64,000 bases of DNA from Pseudomonas syringae (GTDB taxonomy: Bacteria; Pseudomonadota; Gammaproteobacteria; Pseudomonadales; Pseudomonadaceae), in the NCBI RefSeq assembly GCF_023278085.1, contig NZ_CP066265.1:2634501-2698500 (forward strand), in the 5' to 3' direction. The number at the start of each line of letters is the position of its first letter. The stretch's first letter is position 1. Both the position numbers and the translations under genes were made by a program. Positions 19,133-27,894 of the stretch are shown here, in pieces. The notes beneath the pieces are model-generated. The model ran no database searches, was not told where the DNA came from, and saw only the letters and a program-made list of their open reading frames with translations.

Positions 19133-19813
19133 TCAGGATCGGCGTCGCTCAAACTGCGCTCGCAGCAGCTTGGTGCTCAGATCTTCCCAGTGCTCGGCAA
19201 ACGCGACGCGAGCCGTCTCGAAGTCCCTGCTGCGCAGGCACTCTATCAAGCGCTCATGGTCGGAGACGATCTCTCGCGGGTCTTCATAGCAGGGCTGCTG
19301 CAACACCAGCAGTAGTTCAATTTCGCTTTCGAGCATGGCATAGCTGCGCTGCAATCGCGGGCTGCCGCTGGCGCGGATAATTGCCCGGTGAAAGTCGCCA
19401 TCGGCAGTGACGATTTCCGAGCGCGGTGCATTGGCGGGTGCGTTACGCAGCACTTCCACTGCGCTCAATGCTTCAGGCGGAATGACGCCGTTGAGGATAA
19501 TCATGCGTACCGCCTCGGTTTCCAGAACGCCTCGCAACCTGGCGATATCCACGATGTCGTTCGGCCCGAACTCGGGTATGCAAAAACCCCGATTGGGTAC
19601 CTTCAGCAACAAGCCGAATGACACCAGCAACTGAGCAGCGCTGCGAAACGTGTTGCGCGCCACCTCGTACTCTTCCGCCATTCGCACGTCGCGCAAGAAT
19701 TCACCAGGCTCGAAGTCCCCGTTCAGGATTCGGCCCTTGAGCTTTGTCGCCAGCACCTCGACCGCCGAAAGCTTGGCCGAGTGCGTTTCAATGTTCGTGT
19801 CGGGGAAAATCAT
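19133..19813 (-). CDS. GntR-family regulator, FCD (FadR) subfamily
   Basis: 226 residues: N-terminal winged helix with the GntR core (VRMAEEYEVARNTFRSAAQLL) at about 43-65, then an all-helical FCD ligand domain with its metal-binding histidine and aspartate pattern (DFHRAII, HERLIECL). It is divergent from the kinase-aminotransferase-HAD operon across 299 bp that contain two matches to the FadR-subfamily consensus TNGTNNNACNA. It is most likely the repressor of that operon and of itself, relieved by a pathway carboxylate. Confidence 0.87.
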   Translation of the reverse strand: MIFPDTNIETHSAKLSAVEVLATKLKGRILNGDFEPGEFLRDVRMAEEYEVARNTFRSAAQLLVSFGLLLKVPNRGFCIPEFGPNDIVDIARLRGVLETEAVRMIILNGVIPPEALSAVEVLRNAPANAPRSEIVTADGDFHRAIIRASGSPRLQRSYAMLESEIELLLVLQQPCYEDPREIVSDHERLIECLRSRDFETARVAFAEHWEDLSTKLLRAQFERRRS

Positions 19814-19906
19814 TTTCTACAGGACCAGGGTTGTCGCTTGATCAGAGGCTGATTCTAATACGTTTCTGTGGGCGCGTGCCAGCGAGACACCTACGGGCCG
19901 CTAAAC

Positions 19907-19917
19907 TTGTCCAACAA
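19907..19917. promoter_or_regulatory. FadR-subfamily GntR operator-like site 1
   Basis: TTGTCCAACAA fits TNGTNNNACNA exactly and is symmetric in its outer four bases. It lies 94 bp upstream of the GntR gene start, where it could control the gene's own promoter. Confidence 0.5.
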
Positions 19918-20044
19918 TAATAAAAATCAGTAAAAATATTCATTTGTTTTTTATCGTTAAAAAACAAGACTTTGAATATTTTTATCGTCAATAAAACGAG
20001 CTTTTTTTCAAAAAATATCTGCTTCTCCTCTTTTAATGCTAAAA

Positions 20045-20057
20045 ATTGTAGCACAAT
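20045..20057. promoter_or_regulatory. FadR-subfamily GntR operator-like site 2
   Basis: ATTGTAGCACAAT has perfect 5-bp arms around three bases and contains TTGTAGCACAA, again an exact TNGTNNNACNA match. It lies 56 bp before the kinase start codon. The DNA between the two sites (about 19918-20044) is very AT-rich, with runs of A and T, and should hold the divergent promoters. Confidence 0.55.
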
Positions 20058-20112
20058 ATCTAAACACCAAAGACGTGCACTGCATGGCTTGTCCAGGGCT
20101 TGGAGTTCTACA

Positions 20113-21198
20113 ATGCGAGTGATTCTTAAAGACCGGCTCAGTGAGGACCTTGCAGCACTGCAAGGAGATTTGGCGGCAACGTTCACTCCGGTTTCTTTGG
20201 AGGAAGGCGCGCAGATCCTGCGAGCGCAGTTTGGGGTAAGTGGGACCTTGACCCGGTTCGCGACGGAAAAGGACGACACGTTCAGGTGCGACGCCCCTGG
20301 CGGCAAGTCTTACGTCCTTAAAATCGCCAATCCTCAGGAAGTCCCACTGGAGCTCTCGCTGCAGGTTGAAGTGATGCGCCATATCGAGCGCACGGCGCCA
20401 AAGCTTCCGATCCCCAGAGTTTATCCATCCCTGCAAGGTGAGTACCTGACGCGAATCACAACGCGCAATGGCGATTCAAGGCAAGTGCGGCTTATGAGCT
20501 ACCTGTCAGGTACGCCTCTGGATAAAACGACGATCAACGTGCAAGGGCGCGAGCATATCGGCCAATTGCTTGCCTATCTCAGGCTGGCCACTGCCGGTTT
20601 TTCGCACCCGGCAGAGTCGCGCGAGGTGTGCTGGGATGTTCAACATCTCAGCACGCTGAAGCCATTGATTAGCTTTGTCGCCGAGCCGCTGCGCCGCCAT
20701 CAGTTAGAGAGCGCACTCGAGCGATTTTCTGAGGTTGAAGGTTTGATTGCCGGTTGCCGCAAGCAAGTGCTGCATAACGACTTCAATACTTCGAATATCG
20801 TTATTGATCCGCACCAACCGCAGTCGGTCAGCGGCATCATTGATTTCGGCGATACGGTCAAGACGGCCATTGCCATTGATGTAGCCACGGCAATGATGAA
20901 CCAGTTGGGCGCGGCCGCAGTCGGTGGCGATGTTGATATTTTCGCCCCGGCAAAAGATCTCCTGAGGGGATATCTGAGCGTTGCCAACCTGACCCCTGAA
21001 GAGCTATCGCTTATCCCGCATCTCGCGATGGCGCGCTTGACCGCCCGAGCGTTGATAACCACTTGGCGATCGCAGCTGTTCCCGCAAAACAGCGCGTATA
21101 TCTTGAGAAATGCTGCGCCAGGCTGGAGCCAGCTTGACTGGATGCTTAATCGAACACCCTCGCAAATGTCAGAACTTCTGATGTCCTTCACCGATTAA
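20113..21198 (+). CDS. APH-fold small-molecule kinase (hydroxylysine-kinase-like)
   Basis: 361 residues from the ATG at 20113 (MRVILKDRL...), which has GGAG eight bases upstream. The frame continues to 19972, but that part is AT-rich intergenic sequence and would overlap the operator. The kinase core is clear: catalytic loop VLHNDFNTSNIVID and metal-binding IIDFGD. This domain next to a class III aminotransferase-fold protein matches the animal pair of hydroxylysine kinase and 5-phosphohydroxylysine phospholyase. It probably phosphorylates an amino-alcohol such as hydroxylysine, to be eliminated by the next enzyme. Homoserine or ethanolamine derivatives are alternatives. Confidence 0.8.
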   Translation: MRVILKDRLSEDLAALQGDLAATFTPVSLEEGAQILRAQFGVSGTLTRFATEKDDTFRCDAPGGKSYVLKIANPQEVPLELSLQVEVMRHIERTAPKLPIPRVYPSLQGEYLTRITTRNGDSRQVRLMSYLSGTPLDKTTINVQGREHIGQLLAYLRLATAGFSHPAESREVCWDVQHLSTLKPLISFVAEPLRRHQLESALERFSEVEGLIAGCRKQVLHNDFNTSNIVIDPHQPQSVSGIIDFGDTVKTAIAIDVATAMMNQLGAAAVGGDVDIFAPAKDLLRGYLSVANLTPEELSLIPHLAMARLTARALITTWRSQLFPQNSAYILRNAAPGWSQLDWMLNRTPSQMSELLMSFTD

Positions 21199-21223
21199 TG
21201 CTTGCCTGTTAATGGGGTTTTAA

Positions 21224-22579
21224 ATGAACAACTCAAACATCGAAGCAATCCGTGGCGATATGCCTAACGGGTTCAACCCGGACAACATTGAACGTCTGGA
21301 CGCGACGTCGCGTGAGCACATTCAGCGCCGCGCCAATCTGCTGGGCCCTGCCTACCGTTTGTTCTACAACGAGCCGGTGGGCGTGGCCCGAGCGAAAGGT
21401 GCTTACCTTTACGACAAGGACGGCAACGAGTATCTGGATGCCTACAACAATGTCGTTTCGGTAGGGCACTGTCATCCCCGTGTCGTCGCCGCGATCACTG
21501 AACAACTGAGCACCCTGTGCAGCCATACCCGGTACATGCAGGACGGGATTCTTGATTATGCCGAACAGCTGCGTGCAACGGCGGACGGTGAAATAGGCGC
21601 TGACGGGCATTTGATGTTCACCTGCAGTGGTTCGGAAGCCAACGATCTGGCTTTCCGCATTGCACGTCACCACACCGGGAACACCGGCGTCATCGTTACC
21701 GCCGAGGCATACCACGGAAACTCTACGACAGTGGCAGCGTTTTCACCCTCGCTGGGTGCCAATGCCAAACTCGATCCATTTGTTCGGCGGGTGCCCGCAC
21801 CGGACTCCTATCGCATCCCGCGTGAAGCCTTGGGACGCTATATGGCGGACCAGGTCAGCGCGCAGATTCAGGATATTCAGCGCCATGGCGGTGGAGTGGC
21901 AGCTTTTATTGCCGACTGCCTGTTTTCCTCCGATGGCGTGTTCTGTGATCCGGTCGACGTGTTCGGGCCGATTGCCGAAGTGGTGCGCAAAGCCGGTGGT
22001 TTGTTCATTGCCGATGAGGTTCAGTCAGGGTTCGGTCGCAGCGGCACGCATTTCTGGGGGCACCAGCGTCATGGTGTCGTACCGGACATCATTACCATGG
22101 GCAAACCCATGGGCAACGGCTACCCGGTTGCCGGCTTGATGGTGCGCCCCGAAATAGTCGCGGGTTTTGGTCGCGACATGCGCTATTTCAATACCTTCGG
22201 CGGCAACAGCGTTGCCATTGCCGCTGCCCAGGCAACGTTCGACATCATTCGCGACGAGCAACTCATGCACAACGCCAACCGTGTGGGAGGGTTGATCCTT
22301 GCTGGCCTCAAAGACCTGGCCCTGCGCTTTGAACAGATCGGTGATGTACGCGGCACGGGCATGTACTTCGGCGTTGAACTGGTCACAGACCGTGGTTCGA
22401 AAGCACCGGACATGAAAACCGCCCTGCGCGTGGTCAACAACCTGCGTGAACAACGCGTGCTCATTTCCGCCACGGGACCTGACGCGAGCATCCTGAAAAT
22501 TCGCCCGCCATTGATATGGACTGAAAAGGAAGCGGGGCGGCTTCTGGACGCCTTGGAAAACGCGTTTGCCGCATTGTAA
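21224..22579 (+). CDS. class III aminotransferase-fold PLP enzyme (probable phospholyase)
   Basis: 451 residues. The PLP lysine is Lys294 in TMGKPMGNGYP and the pyridine-nitrogen aspartate is Asp264 in IADEVQSGFGRSG. The sequence groups by motif with AGXT2-like/phospholyase enzymes that remove phosphate and ammonia from O-phosphorylated amino-alcohols, although an ordinary omega-transaminase cannot be excluded. It lies 25 bp after the kinase gene and 48 bp before the HAD gene, clearly one operon. Confidence 0.85.
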   Translation: MNNSNIEAIRGDMPNGFNPDNIERLDATSREHIQRRANLLGPAYRLFYNEPVGVARAKGAYLYDKDGNEYLDAYNNVVSVGHCHPRVVAAITEQLSTLCSHTRYMQDGILDYAEQLRATADGEIGADGHLMFTCSGSEANDLAFRIARHHTGNTGVIVTAEAYHGNSTTVAAFSPSLGANAKLDPFVRRVPAPDSYRIPREALGRYMADQVSAQIQDIQRHGGGVAAFIADCLFSSDGVFCDPVDVFGPIAEVVRKAGGLFIADEVQSGFGRSGTHFWGHQRHGVVPDIITMGKPMGNGYPVAGLMVRPEIVAGFGRDMRYFNTFGGNSVAIAAAQATFDIIRDEQLMHNANRVGGLILAGLKDLALRFEQIGDVRGTGMYFGVELVTDRGSKAPDMKTALRVVNNLREQRVLISATGPDASILKIRPPLIWTEKEAGRLLDALENAFAAL

Positions 22580-22627
22580 GACAGCTGCTTGCTGCTGTGA
22601 CATCAACCCTCATCAAGGACCGCATTC

Positions 22628-23296
22628 ATGAGCTTTCTTCGCCCCAAATACATTACCTTCGACTGCTACGGCACCTTGACTAATTTCAAGACCGCAGCCA
22701 TGACCCGTGAATTGTTCGCCGACCGCGTCCCGGTTGAGCGCATGGATCAGTTCGTCAAGGACTACGCCGCCTATCGCCTGGATCAGGTGATGGGCGATTG
22801 GCGACCTTATGACGAGGTACTCAAGACCGCCCTGGCGCGGACCTGCCAGCGTTGGGGGATCGAATACCGCAACGAAGGCCAGCTGTACTACGACGCCGTG
22901 CCGACCTGGGGCCCGCACCCGGATGTTCCCGCGGGCCTTGCAAAAATCGCCGGCAAGATTCCATTGGTAATTTTCTCCAATGCGATGGACGAGCAAATCA
23001 TGTCCAACGTCGACAAGCTCGGCGCACCGTTTCATAAAGTCTTTACCGCGCAACAGGCGCAGGCCTATAAGCCACGCCTGGCCGCGTTCGAGTTTATGCT
23101 CGACAACCTCAACTGCGGGCCGGAGGATGTGCTGCACGTGTCATCAAGCTTCCGCTATGACCTGATGTCAGCCCACGACATGAAGATCAGGCACAAGGCT
23201 TTCATCGCTCGTGGCCATGAGCAGCCGGCGCATGCCTCTTTTGGCTACCATCAGATTTCGGATATTGGCGGGTTGCCTGGACTGGTCGGGCTTTAG
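22628..23296 (+). CDS. HAD-superfamily hydrolase, haloacid-dehalogenase type II-like
   Basis: 222 residues. The nucleophile motif is FDCYGTLTNF (Asp12). Further motifs are IFSNAM and the lysine region AYKPRLAAFEFML, with a final VSSSFRYDLMSA block as in 2-haloacid dehalogenases. AAGGA precedes the ATG. In this operon it may be a phosphatase for a phosphorylated intermediate rather than a dehalogenase; sequence alone does not decide. Confidence 0.82.
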   Translation: MSFLRPKYITFDCYGTLTNFKTAAMTRELFADRVPVERMDQFVKDYAAYRLDQVMGDWRPYDEVLKTALARTCQRWGIEYRNEGQLYYDAVPTWGPHPDVPAGLAKIAGKIPLVIFSNAMDEQIMSNVDKLGAPFHKVFTAQQAQAYKPRLAAFEFMLDNLNCGPEDVLHVSSSFRYDLMSAHDMKIRHKAFIARGHEQPAHASFGYHQISDIGGLPGLVGL

Positions 23297-23448
23297 TCAC
23301 CGAGCGTTCTTGAGGGAAAATGGGCATGGTCGCGGACGTTGGCGCCCGCAACCAGCATCAGGATCAGGTAGCCCAACAAATTAGAAATATCTTGAAACAT
23401 TCCTCGGGCCGCACGAGTCAATGGAATAACTCTCTTCAAGGTTTTCCG

Positions 23449-24627
23449 ATGAAAACGCCCCGACCCAACGCACGGCTTCAAACCCTGATCAACCTGCGCA
23501 ATCTGAAGATGGCGCGCTCTGCGCATGCATTCGTCCGAGGCAATACCGCCCAGTTCTATGAGTGGCTCAACAGTCAGTCCGGAAGACGCCTGCCGAGCGG
23601 CCCGCCGGTGTGGATTTGCGGGGATTGCCATGCCGGCAATCTGGGACCCACCGGGGACTTGAAAGGGCGCATCGACATACACATACGCGATCTGGATCAA
23701 TCGGTGATCGGTAACCCTGCCCACGACCTGGTAAGGCTTGGCTTATCGTTGGCAACGGCTGCTCGTGGCTCCGATTTGCCCGGAGTCACCACTGCACGAA
23801 TGCTGGAAGAGATGATGCAAGGCTACGAGCAGGCGTTCATGAACACCGGCGATGAAGAGCCCGATCGCCCGGCACACGTGAAAGCCGGGATGCGCAGCGC
23901 GGTACAGCGCACATGGAAGCACCTTGCCGAGGAGCGCTTTGAGGACATGCGCCCTACGATCCCGCAGGGTAAACATTTCTGGGCGCTGTCTCGTGCGGAA
24001 CGCGATGCGATCAAAACGCTTTGCTCCACGCCGGATATCCATGCCTTGGTGACATCGCTCAAGGGCCGATCGCCCGATGACCACGTGCAGTTGCTCGATT
24101 CTGCCTATTGGGTAAAGGGCTGCAGCTCTCTGGGGCTACTTCGCTACGCGGTATTGATGAGCGTGGGTGACGACGACGATCAAGAACTCTGTCTGCTGGA
24201 TATCAAGGAAGCTGTAGCGGCCGCTGCTCCACGAACCGCCAGGGCACGCATGCCCCGAGACAATGGCAAACGGGTTGTGGAGGGCGCCAGGCATCTTTCG
24301 CCTGGCTTGGGCAGCAGAATGGTTGCGGTAAGGATGCTGGATCACTCGTTCTTCATCCGTGAACTGCTTCCGCAAGACATGAAACTGGAACTTGATGAGC
24401 TCACCCAGCCGGAGGCCATGCAGGCAGCGGCTTATCTCGCGAAAGTGGTTGGCATTGCCCACGCCAGACAGATGGATCTGGCAACACGTACGGCGTGGAT
24501 CCGGGATCTGCAAACCAATCGGTCCCAGACGCTGGATGCGCCGTCCTGGTTATGGTCGAGTGTTGTTCAGTTGGTGGGAAGTCATGAACAGGGCTATCTG
24601 GAGCATTGCCGACGTTACGCGCTATAA
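23449..24627 (+). CDS. DUF2252 family protein
   Basis: 392 residues from the ATG at 23449 with AAGG eight bases upstream; a longer frame opens at 23320 but begins without a ribosome site. Family landmarks are KMARSAHAFVRGNT near the N-terminus, VWICGDCHAGNLG, and IHIRDLDQSVIGNPAHDLVRL, a layout that resembles a distant kinase-like fold (the HAGN and D-x-D elements recall APH catalytic loops). Function is not established for this family. It is 152 bp downstream of the HAD gene and may have its own promoter. Confidence 0.75.
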   Translation: MKTPRPNARLQTLINLRNLKMARSAHAFVRGNTAQFYEWLNSQSGRRLPSGPPVWICGDCHAGNLGPTGDLKGRIDIHIRDLDQSVIGNPAHDLVRLGLSLATAARGSDLPGVTTARMLEEMMQGYEQAFMNTGDEEPDRPAHVKAGMRSAVQRTWKHLAEERFEDMRPTIPQGKHFWALSRAERDAIKTLCSTPDIHALVTSLKGRSPDDHVQLLDSAYWVKGCSSLGLLRYAVLMSVGDDDDQELCLLDIKEAVAAAAPRTARARMPRDNGKRVVEGARHLSPGLGSRMVAVRMLDHSFFIRELLPQDMKLELDELTQPEAMQAAAYLAKVVGIAHARQMDLATRTAWIRDLQTNRSQTLDAPSWLWSSVVQLVGSHEQGYLEHCRRYAL

Positions 24628-24659
24628 GGCTTTGTGTCTTACGAATGAGCAAACGAGCA

Positions 24660-24684
24660 GGAGAGCTCTGGTTCAGCGCTCTCC
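24660..24684. terminator. hairpin between convergent genes
   Basis: GGAGAGC and GCTCTCC form a 7-bp stem around 11 bases, between the stop of the DUF2252 gene and the stop of the TetR gene. No T run follows, so it is a weak or Rho-assisted candidate. Confidence 0.35.
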
Positions 24685-24698
24685 AATCGGTTTGCGGG

Positions 24699-25325
24699 CT
24701 ATTGACCGCGATCAGCGATACACAGGCTGTCCCACAGCCCCATCATTTGAGTCACCGCGGCATCCAGCGTCGCATGCGGTACACCATCGCGCGCCAGTGT
24801 CGACAAGCCCAAAAGAAAACTGTCGAACACGGCGCCGAGAGTCTCCGGTATCACCGTTTCAGGTAATTCGCCCGCGGTAATGGCGCGGTCGATACACGCC
24901 ACGATACCCGCACGGTTCAAGTTCCTGGCGCGTGCGAGGGGCTCGGAGATGGCTTTGCTCTCATCCGAGCAAGCGCTCATCAGACCTAACGACACCAGAC
25001 ACCCTGTGGGGTGATCAGGCTCGCATTGCATTTTCGCTGACCGGCGCAGGGTGAGCTCGATCGCCAGCCTGGGCGGCAGGGTTGCATCGAACAAGCTGTC
25101 GGTGACGCGACCGTGTGTGTCGAGGTAACGCTCCATGACCTCGTTGAACAAGGCCTGTTTGGAACCAAAAGCGGCGTAAAAGCTGGGCGCAGTAATGCCT
25201 CCACCGATTTTTGCCTTGAGCTGGCTGAGTGATGTTGCATCGTACCCATGCTCCCAAAACAAATGCAGGGCCTGGGTGATTGCGACGTCACGGTCAAACG
25301 TGCGCGGACGTCCCATTTGTGCCAT
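24699..25325 (-). CDS. TetR-family repressor
   Basis: 208 residues. The N-terminal helix-turn-helix includes ALHLFWEHGYDATSLSQLKA, and the remainder is a TetR C-terminal ligand domain of the type often paired with efflux pumps. The first ATG has GAGAGGA seven bases upstream. It is divergent from an MFS gene across 110 bp that hold two related palindromes, so it should repress both genes until a drug or metabolite binds. Confidence 0.87.
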   Translation of the reverse strand: MAQMGRPRTFDRDVAITQALHLFWEHGYDATSLSQLKAKIGGGITAPSFYAAFGSKQALFNEVMERYLDTHGRVTDSLFDATLPPRLAIELTLRRSAKMQCEPDHPTGCLVSLGLMSACSDESKAISEPLARARNLNRAGIVACIDRAITAGELPETVIPETLGAVFDSFLLGLSTLARDGVPHATLDAAVTQMMGLWDSLCIADRGQ

Positions 25326-25350
25326 ATCTGATTCCTCTCGAATTACATAA

Positions 25351-25364
25351 ATACTAATCGATAC
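25351..25364. promoter_or_regulatory. TetR operator-like site 1
   Basis: ATACTAATCGATAC matches site 2 (read on the other strand, ATACTGATCGGTAT) at 11 of 14 positions. It lies 26 bp upstream of the TetR start. Confidence 0.5.
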
Positions 25365-25372
25365 ATAAATGA

Positions 25373-25401
25373 TTGACTACCTAGGGGTCTCTCCCTATAT
25401 T
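25373..25401 (+). promoter_or_regulatory. sigma-70 promoter of the MFS gene
   Basis: TTGACT at 25373-25378, a 17-bp spacer, and TATATT at 25396-25401. The predicted start of transcription falls inside operator site 2. Confidence 0.65.
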
Positions 25402-25402
25402 T

Positions 25403-25416
25403 ATACCGATCAGTAT
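25403..25416. promoter_or_regulatory. TetR operator-like site 2
   Basis: ATACCGATCAGTAT is a near-perfect palindrome (ATAC-x-GATC-x-GTAT) directly after the -10 box, so a bound repressor would block the MFS promoter. Confidence 0.6.
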
Positions 25417-25435
25417 ATTAGTAAGGAAGATAAAA

Positions 25436-26641
25436 ATGCTTGCCGATGAGAGAAATGACGAAAAACTTCCGCTTGGCGCGTTACTGGCGCTGGCCATGAC
25501 CGGCTTCATTTGCATCGTAACCGAGACGTTACCCGCAGGTTTACTGCCAGAGATCAGCAATGGCCTGGGCGTATCGGCATCGTTTGCGGGGCAGATGGTG
25601 ACCGTTTACGCGTTAGGGTCGCTGCTCGCAGCCATTCCGCTGACTATTGCCACGCAAAGCTGGCGGCGCAGGACGGTTTTGCTCCTGACCATCGTGGGCT
25701 TTCTGATATTCAACTCGATCACGGCGCTGTCTTCCGATTACTGGCTGACGCTGGTGGCGCGGTTTTTTGCTGGCGTTTCAGCGGGGCTGGCCTGGAGCCT
25801 GATCGCGGGCTATGCACGACGCATGGTGACCCCACACTTACAGGGCCGCGCCCTGGCGGTTGCCATGGTAGGAACACCCATCGCGTTGTCGCTGGGTGTG
25901 CCGCTGGGTACATGGCTGGGTGGATTCATGGGGTGGCGCATGGCGTTCGGATTGATGTCCGGGATGACCCTGGCGCTTATTGCCTGGGTGCTGATCAAGG
26001 TGCCGGACTACCCTGGCCAGTCGTCTTCTCAGCGCATGGCGCTGCGTGAGGTGTTTTTCACGCCGGGCGTGTGCTCGGTATTGGGCGTCGTGTTCACCTG
26101 GATGCTCGCTCACAACATTCTTTACACCTATATCGCGCCATTTGTTGCCAGCGCCGGGCTGGCAAATGAAGTTGACCGGGTATTGCTGGCATTCGGTGTC
26201 GCCGCACTGGGAGGCATCTGGATAACCGGGCGGCTAGTGGATCGGCATCTGCGCACAGCAGTGCTGGTCAGCCTCGCAACCTTTGCAGCCGTTTCGGTAT
26301 TCTTTGGCGTGTTTTCAGGCTCGGCCGTGGCGATTTACAGCGGTATTTTCATCTGGGGACTGACCTTTGGCGGCGCTGCCACGCTCTTGCAAACCGCCCT
26401 CGCGGACGCCGCGGGAGAGGGCGCTGACGTTGCCCTCTCAATGAACGTCGTCGTCTGGAACAGCGCTATTGCTTGCGGTGGGCTAATGGGTGGTGTGCTG
26501 CTCGGGCAATGGGGAGTGAGTTCCTTTCCCTGGATTTTACTGGTGCTGCTGCTCCTGAGTTTGCTCATCGCATTCCGGGCGCGAGTCCACGGTTTTACCG
26601 GCGGAGCCAGGCAACCAGGCCAAATGATTGCCGGTCATTGA
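25436..26641 (+). CDS. MFS efflux transporter
   Basis: 401 residues with twelve hydrophobic segments, of the AraJ/sugar-or-drug efflux class (N-terminal FICIVTETLPAGLLPEI, then the cytoplasmic-loop motif RRRTVLL). AAGGAAG precedes the ATG. The divergent TetR gene and operator pair point to export of a toxic compound. Substrate unknown. Confidence 0.85.
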   Translation: MLADERNDEKLPLGALLALAMTGFICIVTETLPAGLLPEISNGLGVSASFAGQMVTVYALGSLLAAIPLTIATQSWRRRTVLLLTIVGFLIFNSITALSSDYWLTLVARFFAGVSAGLAWSLIAGYARRMVTPHLQGRALAVAMVGTPIALSLGVPLGTWLGGFMGWRMAFGLMSGMTLALIAWVLIKVPDYPGQSSSQRMALREVFFTPGVCSVLGVVFTWMLAHNILYTYIAPFVASAGLANEVDRVLLAFGVAALGGIWITGRLVDRHLRTAVLVSLATFAAVSVFFGVFSGSAVAIYSGIFIWGLTFGGAATLLQTALADAAGEGADVALSMNVVVWNSAIACGGLMGGVLLGQWGVSSFPWILLVLLLLSLLIAFRARVHGFTGGARQPGQMIAGH

Positions 26642-26644
26642 TGT

Positions 26645-26667
26645 GCATGCAGCATTGCGCTGCATGC
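26645..26667. terminator. bidirectional hairpin between the MFS and tspO genes
   Basis: GCATGCAGC-ATTGC-GCTGCATGC, a 9-bp stem with a 5-base loop, between two convergent stops. Only a short T stretch follows. Confidence 0.5.
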
Positions 26668-26691
26668 GTTTGATTCAACCTGGGGTATGGC

Positions 26692-27132
26692 TCATTTGTT
26701 GTGACGCAGAATGGAAAAGTTCAGCGCAGCTGCCACTGAGAGCCATGCCAGATAAGGGAATAAAATGAGCCCTGTCACAACATCCATCTGCATTGCCATC
26801 ACTACCATCACGGCTACAACGATCCACAGCACAACAAGAATGATCATCGCAGTAACGATCCGGTTCGCGCCAAAGAACACCGGCGTCCACAAGGTATTCA
26901 ATGCAATTTGAGCGGCCCACAAAGCCAGCACGGTCTCGCTGCCAGGGAGCAGGGTCAAGCGATAGCCTGCCCAGGCGAGCAGCAGATAGATCGTCGTCCA
27001 GGCCACTGGAAACGCCCAGTCTGGGGGCGTGAAGCCGGGCTTTTGAAGCGATTTGTACCACGCACCAGGTTTGAAGATGATGCCGGTTGCTCCGGCGGCG
27101 CAGCAGGCTAGAAGGAAGATGTAGAAGGTCAT
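26692..27132 (-). CDS. tspO: TspO/MBR family tryptophan-rich sensory protein
   Basis: 146 residues from the ATG at 27132, which has AGGA eight bases upstream; the longer frame to 27288 is unsupported and would exceed family length. Five membrane helices and the family signature WYKSLQKPGFTPPDWAFPVAWT are visible. TspO proteins bind porphyrins or tetrapyrroles in the membrane and influence stress and light responses. It is divergent from the DCC-family gene. Confidence 0.9.
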   Translation of the reverse strand: MTFYIFLLACCAAGATGIIFKPGAWYKSLQKPGFTPPDWAFPVAWTTIYLLLAWAGYRLTLLPGSETVLALWAAQIALNTLWTPVFFGANRIVTAMIILVVLWIVVAVMVVMAMQMDVVTGLILFPYLAWLSVAAALNFSILRHNK

Positions 27133-27426
27133 GAGTTGTCCTGGGTCGAAGCGGCATGGGTATGGAGAGAAAAGGGTGGTCTGAACCACCGCTGTTTTTC
27201 TCATGCTCCCAGCGGTTGGCCGGGGTGTTTTAGGTGGGGCTTTTCGGTTAGTCAGCAAACCGCCGCGAATATCTCCAGTTTTTTGCAAATTCCGGTCTCA
27301 ATTCGAGCCTGAACGTACCTTATTGGGACATCACAACCGTACATGGCCATTGCCACGCAGTACCGCCCATTGCCAGCAGGTTTTTTTGAGAATATCGTGT
27401 AAAAAACCTATACAAGGTATTTATCC

Positions 27427-27885
27427 GTGTACAAGAAAACCCAGTGGCCACTGACGCTCTATTTTGACGGCGAGTGCCCGCTCTGTGCTCGAGAAGTCAA
27501 GATCCTGCGTGCTCGCGCTGCAGCGGAGCGCCTTCTGTTCGTCGACATCAGTGATGACGCCTTTGACGCCAAATCGCTCGGGTTCACACTTGCGCAAATG
27601 GAGTCCTCATTGCACGCCAGGTTTGCCGATGGCACTTGGGTCACTGGCCTGGACGCGACGCTCTGGAGCTGGCGAGCAGCGGGCCTGGGTGTCTGGGCTG
27701 CGCCGTTGTCATGGCGGTTGACCAGGCCACTGCTTAATATCGGCTATCGTCTTTTTTGCCGCTGGCGTCCGCATTTGGCGTGGTTGCCTCATCCCGACGG
27801 CAGTGCTCGCTGTCGGGGCGACAGCTGTGCAGTTCCGGCAACCGACCGTGCTCCGCACGACCGGGCGCCGTCTGAAAAGCGCTAG
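27427..27885 (+). CDS. DCC-family thiol-disulfide oxidoreductase-like protein (DUF393)
   Basis: 152 residues beginning at GTG, with AAGG nine bases upstream. The family motif is near the N-terminus, YFDGECPLCAREV, with the conserved Asp and two Cys. Function is unproven; the family is often found near light- and stress-responsive genes in Pseudomonas. TACAAG occurs twice around the start (about 27411 and 27430), but whether that is a binding site is unclear. Confidence 0.82.
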   Translation: MYKKTQWPLTLYFDGECPLCAREVKILRARAAAERLLFVDISDDAFDAKSLGFTLAQMESSLHARFADGTWVTGLDATLWSWRAAGLGVWAAPLSWRLTRPLLNIGYRLFCRWRPHLAWLPHPDGSARCRGDSCAVPATDRAPHDRAPSEKR

Positions 27886-27894
27886 ACATCCTGC

